A program made the translations under genes and the position numbers. 64,000 bases of DNA, taken from Bromus sterilis (Eukaryota > Streptophyta > Magnoliopsida > Poales > Poaceae). Numbering within the stretch: the first letter of the stretch is position 1; every line of letters starts with the position of its first letter. Below are positions 43,668 through 54,563 of the stretch, piece after piece. The stretch lies in the NCBI GenBank assembly GCA_950022295.1, contig OX465598.1, forward strand, positions 95,580,001 to 95,644,000. Direction: 5' to 3'. The notes below the pieces were generated by a model. That model had not been told where the DNA came from. It saw nothing but the letters and a program-made list of their open reading frames with translations, and did not search any database.

Positions 43668-44008
43668 ATGGACTCTGCTACTGTTGGTTCATTGTTGGTA
43701 AGGAGCCGCCCCACGGCTGTGGTGGTCACTCCTACCCCTACTGAAATTGTGCCCTATAAAATACCACCTGGTATTATTGATCACGTCTTGTCTAATCTTT
43801 ATACAGGAGAAGGACATCCAGGAGAACACCTGCTATATTTATCACAATTATGTTCTTTATTTAAGCTTGCAGGTGTGACGATGGAGTTCGTCATGAAGAA
43901 ACTATTCTCCATATCACTCAAGGATAATGCTTCAGATTGGTATAAGCTACTCGATAACTCTGATCTGCTTGAATGGCCAGAGCTTATGTCTCTCGTTTAT
44001 GCAAAGTT
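43668..44008 (+). pseudogene. Second, truncated Athila-type gag start
   Basis: 113 codons nearly identical to the first gag (differences at RSRPTAV, LCSLFK, MEFVMKK and KDNASDW). It breaks within VYAKF at about 44008 and joins unrelated sequence that stops the frame at 44022. This shows a deletion or insertion junction, not a functional gene. Confidence 0.85.
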
Positions 44009-46040
44009 TTCCGCTATTCCCTGATGCGGTACTAACTCTAACTAGTCGCTTTCGCGTCCGGTCGGAGTTAGAAGCGCATCAAACGCCAACGGCGCACGAC
44101 ACTCGCACTCGTGTCGCTGCCGGATTCTCGACAACAGGTATATAAAGCATAACTCTACAAGAAAGGAAATACATATAGATAGATAAGTAGATCAGGGCAT
44201 ACAACGCCACTGTCTAAAAATACAACATCATCATGAGTACATCTCATCAATACATCAAGCGGAAGCATAATAGGGACCGAGTACGGTCAAGATCCAAATT
44301 GCCCTAGAGAGGGCTACACATAAATATCCACCCGCGGGAACGTCTGAGCCCAACTATAGGATCCTACTGGTCGAGGTACTCGTACTCGTCGTCATCCTCC
44401 GGGGGCACCTCCACGAAGTAACGTCCGGTGCTGGGGTCGAGGTAGTAGTCCACTGCAGCGGCCGATCAGGCAAAGCGGTAAAGACAAAAATGTAAACGGG
44501 GGTGAGAACATGTCATTACGGAATAACTAACGCTACAGGAAAGGTAAAGATACAGACAGGTTGCAGCCGTACTAGCATATATGGTGGCTACTCGTTCTAT
44601 CAGAATAGAGAGAAGGTCCAAGAAGTTACGTTGGCAACATGTCATAGGTCGGCTATCCACCTACTTACGCAAACATAACACAACCTCGTTTCTCTCTCGG
44701 TCCCCCGGGACGAAGAAAGACAACCAAGGCACGCACACGGTGGTCAAGTTTTATAGCATGATTATAATTGATGTTATTCTATGAACAGGACGTAGGCTCA
44801 GAGTTGTCCATAACCGCGGACACGGCTTTTCGAAAAGATTTACCCTGCAGGGGTGTACCAACTGTCATTATAGACGTCGCATGTACGCCCGGTTTCCACT
44901 TGGCTAGGTAAGCGCCTGAAACTCCGGAACGTCAGAGTCCCTCTAACTAACAACGCACAACTCCGGGTGGCCCCCGGGGAGTCGACACCCAACCCTCAAG
45001 CTGGCCACGCTCTCGGATCGGACTCTTCCGTATGACGCAGGTCGGATTACCGGTTAGTTCTCTTATGAGACCGGGTCCTAGCTGATCAGGTGGACCAACA
45101 GAGAACTATGCTCCACTGGCCCGCTTTGTTTTGTAAACAGCTGGGGTACCAACCAACACACACACGAAGCAAATGTAAATCAGCTCGGGCCACCACTAGA
45201 ATTGTACGAAGCTAGGTAGGAGGACAAGGGGGCCCCATAAAACCCCACACACGATTAGGCACGCTCGATCAAAGAACCAATACCCGGAACTCGGGTCCTA
45301 GGTGACTCAAATGGAACAAGGCACCAGACGGGATAGTCTAGCCTTCCACCTTTCGTTGAATATAAATTAACATCATTTAACAAAAATAAATATCAACCAA
45401 CTTCTTTTATAGCATGATATTCCAACCATAAACATATAGGGTAAGCAGCAAGTTTTCTATCCATGCTAAGCAATGGCTGAGCAGCGGTAACTTAGCAGTA
45501 CATTGGTTTGCTGGGATGTGGGGATCATGGCTATATGGTTTTCAACACGGCATATAAGGTGGATAGGGTCAAGAAACAACGTTCTAGTTCTACAGCTAGG
45601 CATGAGCAGAAAGTTATAAAGTAATGACACAGTTTCTCCCCCTTGCCTGGTAAGGTAGTCGAAGCAGCACCCACGGTACCCTCGGGCTCGGTGTCGGACA
45701 GCTCCACATAAGTCTCCTCGTCAGTCTCGGGTGCTAACGTACCACACCGGCAAGGAAAACACACAAGTAAGCAACTGATGCAATCTCAAACAAGGATGGC
45801 ATGTTCAAGGTTTATTACATGATAAGACCTTGTCTAGTCAAGTTTAAATGAAGGTGATGACGACAGGTCCTCAACTTCATATGCATTTATTTACATTGTA
45901 ATGGCTTTGGTCTAAGCCTTAAACTTAGGTGTAAGTAACATGATGACATCACATAAAAAACAAGCATTACAAGAATTTAAATAATATGAAAGTAAAACAA
46001 TGATTCCGGAGACGGAGTAGTGTCGGTGAACTTGACACAA
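44009..46040 (-). repeat. Divergent long-LTR fragment, minus orientation
   Basis: Collinear in short blocks with the left-arm LTR (for example CCGGGTGGCCCCCGGGGAGT at 44963-44982 versus 7722-7741, CCACCTACTTACGCAAACATAACA at 44658 versus 7382, and GGTTTGCTGGGA at 45505 versus 8288), so it is a diverged relative in the same orientation. The end nearest 44023 starts TGATGCGGTAC; the expected 5' end (TGTAACA type) is not found, so it is truncated. No gene is supported; ORFs 44466-44660 and 45531-45764 are chance. Confidence 0.6.
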
Positions 46041-46557
46041 GGAAGGTGCAACAAAGGTTGGAACCCATCCACCTTACATATGACAATATGTTAGGGGCTG
46101 AATTGAAAAAGAAGATGACATGGAACAAGATTGAAGAGATCAGACGACCAACACTTCAAATGCACTGAAGTTGAAATGTTGCAAGCAGAAGATCTGAATG
46201 CCTCTGGATCAGGTGATCACACCTTGATTGCATGATTGCTCAAACATCATGAGAACCTCACCATTGAAATCCTTGCAGAAAAGCACCCCAAAAACATATA
46301 TGGTATGTCTCCATTTGAATTTGCAATGGCAGTTGCAAATTTAACTGAAGTTCAGGGGGCTGAGTGCAAAATTGACCAAGCTCCAATTTATAGAGGGTCC
46401 AATTGCAAAAATTGTATATCACCATTGTGATCAGTAGCTCAAGCTACCCTAAAACCATATATGGTATGCCCTGCTGAAGAAAATGAAGAAAATCCCATTT
46501 GAATTTGAATCCAAATTCAAATTGAATTAAACAGAAAAGAAAAAAAAATCAAGTAGT
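46041..46557. other. Unassigned AT-rich sequence, possibly LTR remnant
   Basis: Contains repeated CCATTTGAATTTG-like words (46309, 46496) and ATATATGGTATG (46297, 46457). No gene or element boundary is recognised. Confidence 0.35.
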
Positions 46558-46644
46558 CAGCGTGTGAAAACTATTAACTAAACCCAACTAAACCTGTTAA
46601 CTTCTCCGCTATCAGTGCAAACCTTGCAGCTTGATGGTGGAGTC
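46558..46644. repeat. Probable repair filler between two copies of AGTCAGCGTGTGAAAACT
   Basis: AGTCAGCGTGTGAAAACT occurs at 46556-46573 and 46642-46659. Between them lies AACCCAACTAAACC...CTCCGCTATCA (46581-46613), which matches the last 34 bases of the Athila LTR at 43538-43571. The right copy is in the natural context of the gag-protease remnant, so the left copy and the LTR scrap look like templated filler. Confidence 0.6.
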
Positions 46645-47393
46645 AGCGTGTGAAAACTGAATCCATTTGTCCTTCCAATGACATAGCATTTCGCCTTGAT
46701 CCTCTAACCAGTCCAGATTATAGTCAAACATGTGTGCCTGGATCCACCACTGAAGACCGTGCACCTCAGAATCACAGATCAGTACATCGCCGTTCGCCAC
46801 TTTCACTGGTAAGCTTCTTGTCAGTGGAGAATCCCAAACCTAAATTCTGGGTAGCAAGGCGGAATCGATGAAACTATGGGTCTTCCCAGAGTCCAACAAA
46901 ATGAGCACCACCTGATTCCTTATCAAGGCACGAAGGAGAATTATTTTAGGATGGTAAGCTCCAGCTAAAGCATTTACATATAAATGAATTTCGGCGAGAG
47001 CAGCTTCTTGTTCTATTTATATGGCTTGTAGACCCGCCTGCTGGTTGGTGTGGTTACACACATGCCCTAGAGTGTATTTATCCCCATAGTTGAAACAAAG
47101 CCCATTGGTACGTCGATATTCCTTGAGCTATCTGGCTTTCCATAGGTCATCCGCAGGCACAACTTGCATTCAAGCATCAGGTTGCTGAAATTGGTGACAG
47201 GCGATAACTTGTTTGCCTGGTCGAGCACGTCCGAGGAATTCTTCCTGAGCTAGAGCATACACTGCTGCCTCACTAACGATGTCTGGAAGTTGAATCTCCA
47301 CGGCTGTGCACAATTCATCTTTGAGTCCCAACAGGAAACGGGTAACCAACAGTGTATCACTAACAGAATGTTCATACAAAAACAACTGATATG
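46614..47393 (-). pseudogene. Ty3/Gypsy gag-protease remnant
   Basis: Minus-strand order: gag end (YQLFLYEHSVSDTLLVTRFL, ELCTAVEIQLPDIVSEAAVY, QEEFLGRARPGKQ), a degraded zinc knuckle NGLCFNYGDKYTLGHVC in which the second Cys is Tyr, then LILLDSGKTHSFIDSALLP with the protease D-S-G, and QWWIQAHMFDYNLDWL followed by CHWKDKWIQFSHADSTIKLQ. Stops at about 47170, 47010 and 46840 break it. The gag is interrupted at 47393 by the LTR of another element. The lineage differs from the Athila element (DSG protease and zinc knuckle; Reina/Tekay-like style). Confidence 0.78.
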
Positions 47394-48365
47394 TGATGAC
47401 CCTCAACTGTAGGGGATCGATTGTAGTGTTTTCGCGGGTCAGTTAACCGAATTTATTGATTCGACACAAGGGGAACCAAAGAGTATTTATAAGCTTTGAC
47501 AGTTGAGTTGTCAATTCAACCGCACCTGAAATATGCTTGCTTGCAACAAAGTATTAATAGCAACTGTGATATGATAGCAATACTGATAAGCGAAAGTAAA
47601 CTAGTAGTAACCAGCAGAACTAAAATACTGTAGGCTATGGAGATGGATGGTCCGGCGCTGCATGAATAAGAATGAACATGTAATAGATTATAACACGGGG
47701 CAAGGCACACAGAAAAGCAATGATCATCTAGGAAAATATCAAACATTAGGCAAGTATCCCGTAGGTAGTTGTGCGGGCTTGCAATAAGAACTTGCACAAG
47801 ATCTTTTGTCCTACCATCCCGCTACGAACGGGGCCAAAAGAAACTTATGGAGATTAAGGTGCTCCTATCAAAGAGCACCGGAACAAAGCAATAAACTCAA
47901 TGGATACATGGAATCCTCAAATTATGGACCATCCCTTTTGGTGTCCCAAGCTGTCACCTTTGGGATCGCCGGTTCCGGACCATAATAGGTGCATACAAAT
48001 CATAGATAGGATCTTGAACATAAATAAACTCATGAAAACATAAGTGGTTCAGATCTGAAAACATGGCACTCGGGCCCAAAGTGACAAGCATTATGAGCAC
48101 CAAGTTGTAGCAAAGATGATAAACACCAAAATAGATGATAGGCAACAATGCCCCCAACAATCTGACGAACTATTACATGATCAATCTCATCCAATCCCTA
48201 TCATCCCCTTTTCCTACAGCAGGGAATTACTCACACATGTGAAGAGAAGTCATGGAGGGATGATGGAGTGGTGATGGTGATGACGATGGCGACGATCTCC
48301 CCTCTCCGGAGGCCAAATCAGCCTCCAGATTAGCCCTCCCGAAGAAGAACAGAGGTTGGCGGCGG
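47394..48365 (-). repeat. 3' LTR (minus orientation), part 1, of an element running off the right edge
   Basis: On the plus strand it begins TGATGACCCTCAACTG inside the gag remnant. It continues after the nested element as 63078-63478, and together they make an LTR of about 1.37 kb. The flank ATATG (47389-47393) should be repeated beyond the window. The 3' LTR identity follows from the polypurine tract at 63479. Confidence 0.75.
48361..48365. repeat. Target site duplication GGCGG, left copy
   Basis: GGCGG before TGATACGTCC; identical to 63073-63077. Confidence 0.9.
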
Positions 48366-49970
48366 TGATACGTCCGAAACGTATCTATAATTTCTGATTG
48401 CTCCACGCCTCTTTTGTGTGATACTGCTATGATATTGATGAACTTCCATACATTTTTGATCATATTTGGACTAACCTATTAACTCAGTGCACCCTAGTGG
48501 CAGTTCCTATTTTCTGTTGTTTTTCTATTTCAGGTTTCCCCCTTATTTAAAGTGCCAGAACAATTCCGGGAAAAGTATAGGAAAAATCAGCGTACGGGAA
48601 CCTTCCAGAAGAGCCAAAGTGGGGTCCGAGGGGGCCCAGGGGGTCCCCAGGCGGCCACCCGGCGCGGCCACCCCCTAGGCCGTGCCAGGGGGGGGGGGGG
48701 CGCCGGGAGCCCCTGGCCCACCTCTGGCTGCCCCCATTCGCCTATTTATTCCCCGTGACGAGGAACCCTCGGGGACGGAACCCTTTTTCACGATCTCTCC
48801 TCTGTTCCGCCGCCGCCGCGCTTCCAAGATCGGGAGCACTAGAAGACCTCTTGCCGGCACCCTGCCGGAGGGAGGAATCACCTCCGGGAGCTTCTCCACC
48901 ACCATGGATGCTTCCGGGATGAACCGCGAGTAGTCCACCTTGGACCATGGGTCTATGATCAGTAGCTATGTGATGTTCTCCTCCCCTCTTTGTTCTTCAT
49001 GGATTAGATCTCGTGAGCTGCACTACATGATCGAGGCACTTATGTAATCTTTCAGCTGTTGCTATGCTGAGTTTGCTGGGATCCGATGGATTATGAGATT
49101 ATGTTCAGATTGTGTTTGAGTAATATATTTGATTCTCTTCTTTTATATTTATGTTCCTGAGTAATTCTTGCATGTTCTCCATTGCTTTTTATTGCTTTGG
49201 CCAAGTAGTAGGTAGTGACTCCAAGAGGGAGCGTTATGCATGATTGTGGGTTCATGCCCCCCGATGACTAGCTTGAGTGACAGAAACATGAGTCTAGGGG
49301 ATGTGCTGTTGCCACAAGGGGGAAAACAACGGTGCTTGTACTTGAGGGTGCAAGGATTGTTACTTTACGCAAAGTTCTCTAATGCAGTTGTCCGTTGCTT
49401 TGAGTTTACACTTTAGGTGGGATTCACAACTTAATACCAGCGAGATGTTCTGGATAGATATCTCAAGGTGGATGATTAGTAGGTAGATGCAGATGGATTT
49501 CGGTCTACTTTTCTTGGCGTACCGCCCATGCTTTTGAGCCTCTTTCTTTCTTCATAGCATAATTAGCATTGGTTTGCGCACATAATCCTGTCAATTGCCC
49601 AGCTCTAATTTGTCTACCTCGCATGGCTATTTTATCATCTTTTGGGAGAGAGACATCACAAGTGAACATCATAGGACCCCGGTCCATATTTCCACCACTG
49701 TTACACCCACTATCAATTTACTTTCAGTATTTACTTTTCCGTTGCTATCACTATCATTATTATCCTTTGTAAACAACAAGGCCGGAGGAATTGAAAACTC
49801 CTCTGTACTCGTTGGGAAGCAAAGTTATTTGTTGTGTGTGCAGGTCCAGGTGAAGTAAGCAACCTAGGGTTGTGAATGGCGCCATTGTTCACTTCACCAC
49901 CTACTTATCGTGCTTGGAGTCCTACTGGTCGATCCTAATCCTTAGCATCTTCGCTAAGGGAAATTTTCCG
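48366..49970 (+). repeat. 5' LTR, part 1
   Basis: TGATACGTCCGAAACGTATC start. Contains a 12-base G run at 48689, GCCGCCGCCGC near 48809 and, at 49877, TGGCGCCATTGTTCAC, a partial PBS look-alike. It continues at 56231 after the CACTA element. Confidence 0.9.
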
Positions 49971-50000
49971 CACTACAAGAAATCTGTTAATCCATGACAG
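49971..50000 (+). repeat. Left terminal inverted repeat of CACTA
   Basis: Begins CACTACAAG; inverted match at 56201-56230 with one change (A/T at position 11). Confidence 0.9.
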
Positions 50001-50099
50001 ATATCCGATGACAGTTTCAGAAACCGTCATCGATGACCTAGTACAGCCCCGCAAGCCCACTAAAGCCCGCCTAGAGCACTAAATATTTCCCCTAATAAA

Positions 50100-50681
50100 A
50101 TCTAACCCTAATGCACTCACGTCCCCAACCTCTTTCTCCATCAGCCGCCAACACGCTTGCCTCTCCTCGGCCCCGGCCTCCACCTCCACCTTGCTGCCTG
50201 CAAATGATGACAACAACCCCAGATCCATGGCGTTGGCGGCTACAACTTCCCGGTGGAAGCGGCGGCCAACCCTAGCCGCTGCCTCACACCTCTCCTTCCC
50301 ACAACAAATAACCAGGGCCATGGATCTGAGATAGATATCTCCCTCCTCCGTCTCCTAGGCCGCAAAGCTGCCTCGCGTTCTGGAGATTCAGAGCAGCAAG
50401 CACCTAACGAGGAGAGAAGGACGACCATGACCTACGGGAGGCCAGATCTCGACCTTCCCCGTGACGATGACGCCCTGCACAAGGTCACTCTCTGCTCCCC
50501 CCTCGTCTCCTCTCTCCTTCATTCCTTCCTTTTCTTTCCCTTCCCATTTGAAGTTATTGTTCTTTGATTCAGATGAGTAGTAGCTCTCCACCTCTCCAAT
50601 TCGATGGACGATGACCACGGAGACCCCACGTTCGAGATCGACAACGAGGACGTCCGCATCGAGCACCATGATTCGCCATAG
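50100..50681 (+). other. Gene-like GC-rich segment, possible captured exons
   Basis: Within the otherwise AT-rich CACTA there is a coding-like stretch. One frame gives MTYGRPDLDLPRDDDALHK (50427-50483) followed by GTCACT, a possible splice donor. A second gives MDDDHGDPTFEIDNEDVRIE...HHDSP and a stop (50604-50681) after TTTGATTCAG, a possible acceptor at 50572. The frames do not join cleanly by simple splicing. I recognise no family. It may be host gene fragments carried by the transposon or the 5' exons of its own gene. Confidence 0.35.
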
Positions 50682-51112
50682 ACCAAGAAGATCGACCCTC
50701 GCTCTGTTTTTCTTAGAATTATGCTACTCTGTTTTTAGATAATTATCCAGGTGGACAAAAAGAAAAAATCTAGCATTGCAAACGTGATAGTTTGTTTATG
50801 GTTCAGTACAAGACCAGATGGTCAAGCAACAATGGACCAAACACATACATGCAGGTTCAGATCGGTGAAAAATTGGATATAGACAAAAGTATCACTATGT
50901 CAACAATTTCATGCATAGGCCTAATTTCCAGTACCTATTTACGAGTTTTGAGGATAAACAAGAATTACCCCCTAATTAATTCTCTAAATCAAGACCAGAC
51001 TAATTCCTGTAGCACTGAACTATTGATCAGGAATTAAAGACATTTTGTTAACTAGGCTTGCTGTCACACTTATTCTCTGTTATATATATATGTGCTAGTG
51101 ACTAGGGCTCAT

Positions 51113-51142
51113 GCGCATGTGACTTAGTTAAGTCACATGCGC
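51113..51142. repeat. Perfect 14-bp inverted repeat with 2-base spacer
   Basis: GCGCATGTGACTTA, GT, TAAGTCACATGCGC. Confidence 0.9.
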
Positions 51143-51299
51143 TGATGTCAGCCCGCATGTTTTTTAACTAGCCCTTTGTTTGTTTGTTCGAGGCTCATAG
51201 TTATTTAATGAGCTCTAATGGACAAGAAAAAAAGCACTATCATATAAAAAGTACTATAATAAATGTAAAAAAATGTCAATTTTAAAAATTATAAGTAAA

Positions 51300-52385
51300 T
51301 GTCGGAGTAGTTGCGACTCGTTGGTGAACTTGCAAATGACAAAAAAGAATCAAACCAAGTTGCGACTCGTTGGTGGACTTGCAACTGAAGAAAAAAAATG
51401 CGGTGGCGACTCGTTGTTGACTTGCAATTGAGAAAAAAGTCGGACCCAGTTGCGACTCGTTGGTGGGGTTGCAACTGAGAAAAAAATACCGGACTCGGTT
51501 GCGACTCGTTGGTGGACTTGCAACTCAGAAAAAAATCGGACCCAGTTGCGGCTCGTTGGTGGACTTGCAACTGAGAAAAAAAATCATACCCAGTTGCGAC
51601 TCGTTGGCGGACTACAACTTAGAAAAAAAATGGACCCAGTTGCGACTCGTTGATGGACTTGCAACTGCGAAAGAAACTCAGACCCACTTGTGAATCGTTG
51701 GTGAGCTTGCAACTGAGAAGAAAAAAAATGGACCCAGTTGCGACTCGTTGAGGGACTTGCAACTTAGAAAAAATCAAACACAGTTGCGACTCGTTGGTGG
51801 ACTTGCAACTGAGAAAAAAATCGGACATAGTTGCGGCTCGTTGGTGGACTTGCAACTGAAAAAAAAAGTCAGACTCAGTTGCGACTCGTTGGTGGACTTG
51901 CAACTGAGAAAAAAAATTGAACCCAGTTGCGACTCATTGGTGGACTTGCAACCGAGAAAAAAACTCGGACCCACTTGCGACTCGTTGGTGGGCTTGCAAC
52001 TAAGAAAAAAATAAATCGGATCCAATTGCGACTCGTTGGCGGACTTGCAACTTAGAAAATAATTGGACTCAGTTGCGACTCGTTGATGGACTTGCAACTG
52101 AGAAAAAAACTCAGACCCACTTACGAATCGTTGGTGGGCTTGCAACTGAGAAATTTTTTTGGACCCAGTTGCGACCCTTATGCGGACTTGCAACTTAGAA
52201 AAAAATCAGACACAATTGCGACTCGTTGGTGGTCTTGCAACTGAGAAAAAAAATTGAACCAAATTGTGACTCGTTGATGGATTTGCAACTAAGAAAAATA
52301 AGTCGGACCTAGTAGCGACTCGTTGGTGGATTGAAACTGAAACCAGATACAACTCGTTGATGGAATTACAATTGAGAAAAAAAAT
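51300..52385 (+). repeat. Minisatellite, about 23 units of 43-51 bp
   Basis: Unit: (A)GTTGCGACTCGTTGGTGG-ACTTGCAACTGAGAAAAA(A) plus TCGGACCC. AGTTGC and GCAACT in each unit are complementary. Variant units with GAATCGTTGGTGGGC/GAGC occur at about 51693 and 52126, nine units apart. ORFs on both strands translate the repeat and are not genes. Confidence 0.88.
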
Positions 52386-53423
52386 CAACAAAAAAGCAGA
52401 GGAAACCATCGACGAAAAAAGGACAACCTATAAACATCACATGATAAAAGCCAAAAAAACAACCAAGAAGGTTAAAATAGTTTGCGCTTAACTCCCGTAC
52501 GACAAACAACCTAAATCAACTCCTGTACAGTTTTTGAAAACAGGAAATCAGACGGCAGCGGATTCATATGTAGCTTCAATATTTCGTGTGTACTGCTTTT
52601 TAACAATTTCATATTAAAAAAACTTTATTCTATGTTTAAAAAATGTTCAGTGAATATTAAAAAATATTTGTCAAATAATATAAAAAACTAATGAATACTA
52701 AAAATGTTCATTCTACATAAATATTTTCGACTTATATAAACAAATCAATGTATATTTAAAAAATAGTTCAGCATAATAATTTATTTAAATATTTAATAAG
52801 TTTTTTACCATATATCACGAAAATTTATAGAAAACGAAAAAATAAATAGAAATGCATTAAAATCTGAAACTAGAAAAGAGAAAACGAAAAAAAGAATAAT
52901 AAAAAAATCGAAACAAAAAAAAAGAAAAAAAACATAAAAATATCTTAAGTGGGCCTGCCCACCTCTCTAGCGGTAAGCTTCACTTCAGTGAAATCATGTA
53001 CATGTTTTAGAACCCCTAAAAAAACGTACATGTTTCAGAAAAACATGATAAGCATATTTGGTTTGCAACTTAAGAGAAAAAAACAACTTGCATGTGACTT
53101 AACTAATTCACATGTACATGAGAATTAGCAAAGCCGATTTTTTATTATGGGAAACTAGAAGTAGGTGATGTCCTTGTACTTCATCTTCTTATAAACACAA
53201 GTAGGCTACTGATCTTTGTCTAATTTATTATATACCACAATTTGATAATGGAAATAAACTTTTTTCAGCCTGAAATCTCTTATTCCTCTTAAAATAGTTC
53301 AGCCATATATTATATCTACATGTTCCCTGAGCATCCATATTTTGTGCAGCTGATACATCTTTGCTGTTATCTAGATTTTTTTCATGATTGCTAACTTGGT
53401 TCTTATGCCATTGTGTAGTGCAG
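52386..53423. other. AT-rich DNA of the CACTA element, no gene
   Basis: Many A runs; a single degenerate remnant of the minisatellite unit lies at about 53072 (TTGCAACTTAAGAGAAAAAA). Confidence 0.5.
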
Positions 53424-53552
53424 GTCATTGGTATATATGATTTTTGCAAGGATATACAAGAAATCGGAGGCCTGAATGAGAGATGGGATATGGCACTAAT
53501 CTTTTCCTTGCTCTTGTCGCTCATTATGGTTGTTGCCGACTGTCCGTGCGTC
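53424..53552 (+). other. Exon-like segment with possible membrane span, interrupted by hAT
   Basis: After GTGTAGTGCAG (acceptor-like) an open stretch of 43 codons reads VIGIYDFCKDIQEIGGLNER, then the hydrophobic MALIFSLLLSLIMVVADCPC. It runs in frame into the hAT insertion, and the frame can continue on the other side of the target duplication (PPRIVPFNTSNLIF). No family recognised. A captured host exon or part of a transposon gene is possible. Confidence 0.35.
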
Positions 53553-54555
53553 CAGGGCCGGTCCATACATGTATGGGGCCCAGGGGCAAGATAACAATGA
53601 GGGGCCCTTAGACGCAATATATACTCAAAAATATGTTGTATTTCATAAGCAAAGTGAAAAACCAATACATGGTATAGACATATTATTTTTGGACTCTAAG
53701 GAAACACAAATGTTTATGCTATTAAATCCATAGATGAAGAAACCATGATATCAAGGAAACGGTATTGTTGTTTGAAGAAGATTTTTCTATGTGTCACACC
53801 TTAAGAGAGCGGAGACCATCCTTTTTGTGCAAAAACTAATAAGTTTTTCAAAAAGTTGTTGCTTCAATATTTTGTTTTGCCATGGGATATAAAGTGAGCA
53901 ACAAGGTTTACATATGTTTCCAGATCCTCCAGTTTTGTCCCATGAATGATTGATACACTCTATGTTTTTCAACTATAATCACTCAATTTTCTTCACCCTA
54001 ACAATAATGATCAGATTTGATAGTCAGTTAAAATATTTAAAAAACAGTCTATGTCTATAACAAACTAATATCTTAATTGCACGCATTGGCACATCTGCAT
54101 GGGGCAAAGTCATCTGTAGCATCCTTAATTCCTTATTTCAGAAAATAGATCATCTAATTCAAAACCAAATAAACAATTTCGAGAAAATATTTCTACAAAC
54201 TTGACACAATTTTTCATAGTTTCATTTCAGAATATAATTTTAAGTCTTTCGAGCTAAGTAAAAAGCCAAATATACTTTTGACTTTTAAGATACGGAATCG
54301 AGCGTATAAAAGAGGCGTACATGTACAAAAGAGATCCATCTTTTTTTACCTACCTCGTTCGAGTAGAGTAGTGATGGTGGGGGTGGCCTTTGACTATTTT
54401 TACTAGGCCTCTATTTTCTAATACTACATACCTGAGGCTAAAGCATTAATAATTTTATACACATAATATTACAGAACTGGTACCTGGGCCGGGGCCTCTG
54501 TCTTTCGGGGGCCCAGGGCGAGCGCCCCTTTTGCCCGCCCTATGGGCCGGCCCTG
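53553..54555. mobile_element. hAT-like non-autonomous element, 1003 bp
   Basis: Ends CAGGGCCGGTCCATA and, inverted, CAGGGCCGGCCCATA, flanked by perfect 8-bp duplications CGTGCGTC at 53545-53552 and 54556-54563. Subterminal GGGGCCCAGGG is also shared. The interior is AT-rich with no transposase ORF. An 8-bp duplication and CAG-type ends are the hallmarks of the hAT superfamily. Confidence 0.9.
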
Positions 54556-54563
54556 CGTGCGTC

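Larger units (their letters stand above)
35673..44008 (+). mobile_element. Athila-type Gypsy element in LTR-gag-pol-LTR-gag arrangement
   Basis: First LTR 35673-37205, PBS 37217, gag-pol 37302-41633, short 3' part, PPT 42027-42040, second LTR 42041-43571, a second PBS at 43583 and a second gag start at 43668 that is cut at about 44008. The internal region restarts after the second LTR, so this is a partial tandem, as produced by unequal recombination between LTRs. The lineage is given by the tRNA-Asp primer site and the RT sequence (DFMKLNKATRKDHYPLPFID). Confidence 0.9.
51102..53128. mobile_element. Candidate 2-kb terminal-inverted-repeat element holding a minisatellite
   Basis: Left end (51102-51142) and right end inverted (53090-53128) align over about 38 bases with few mismatches, sharing CTCATG, CATGTGA and TTAGTTAAGTCACATGC. 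Each end is itself palindromic: GCGCATGTGACTTA and its complement around GT at 51113-51142. No convincing target duplication (possibly TA). Between them lies the ~48-bp repeat array and AT-rich DNA; no ORF. Confidence 0.5.

Noticed and set aside
48689..48700. G-run as possible regulatory G-quadruplex
   Set aside because: The other LTR copy has a shorter run at the same position, so this is probably a length-variable homopolymer.
51289..52409. Several 60-140 aa ORFs on both strands
   Set aside because: Translation of the ~48-bp minisatellite (LQLRKK / STNESQL type repeats).
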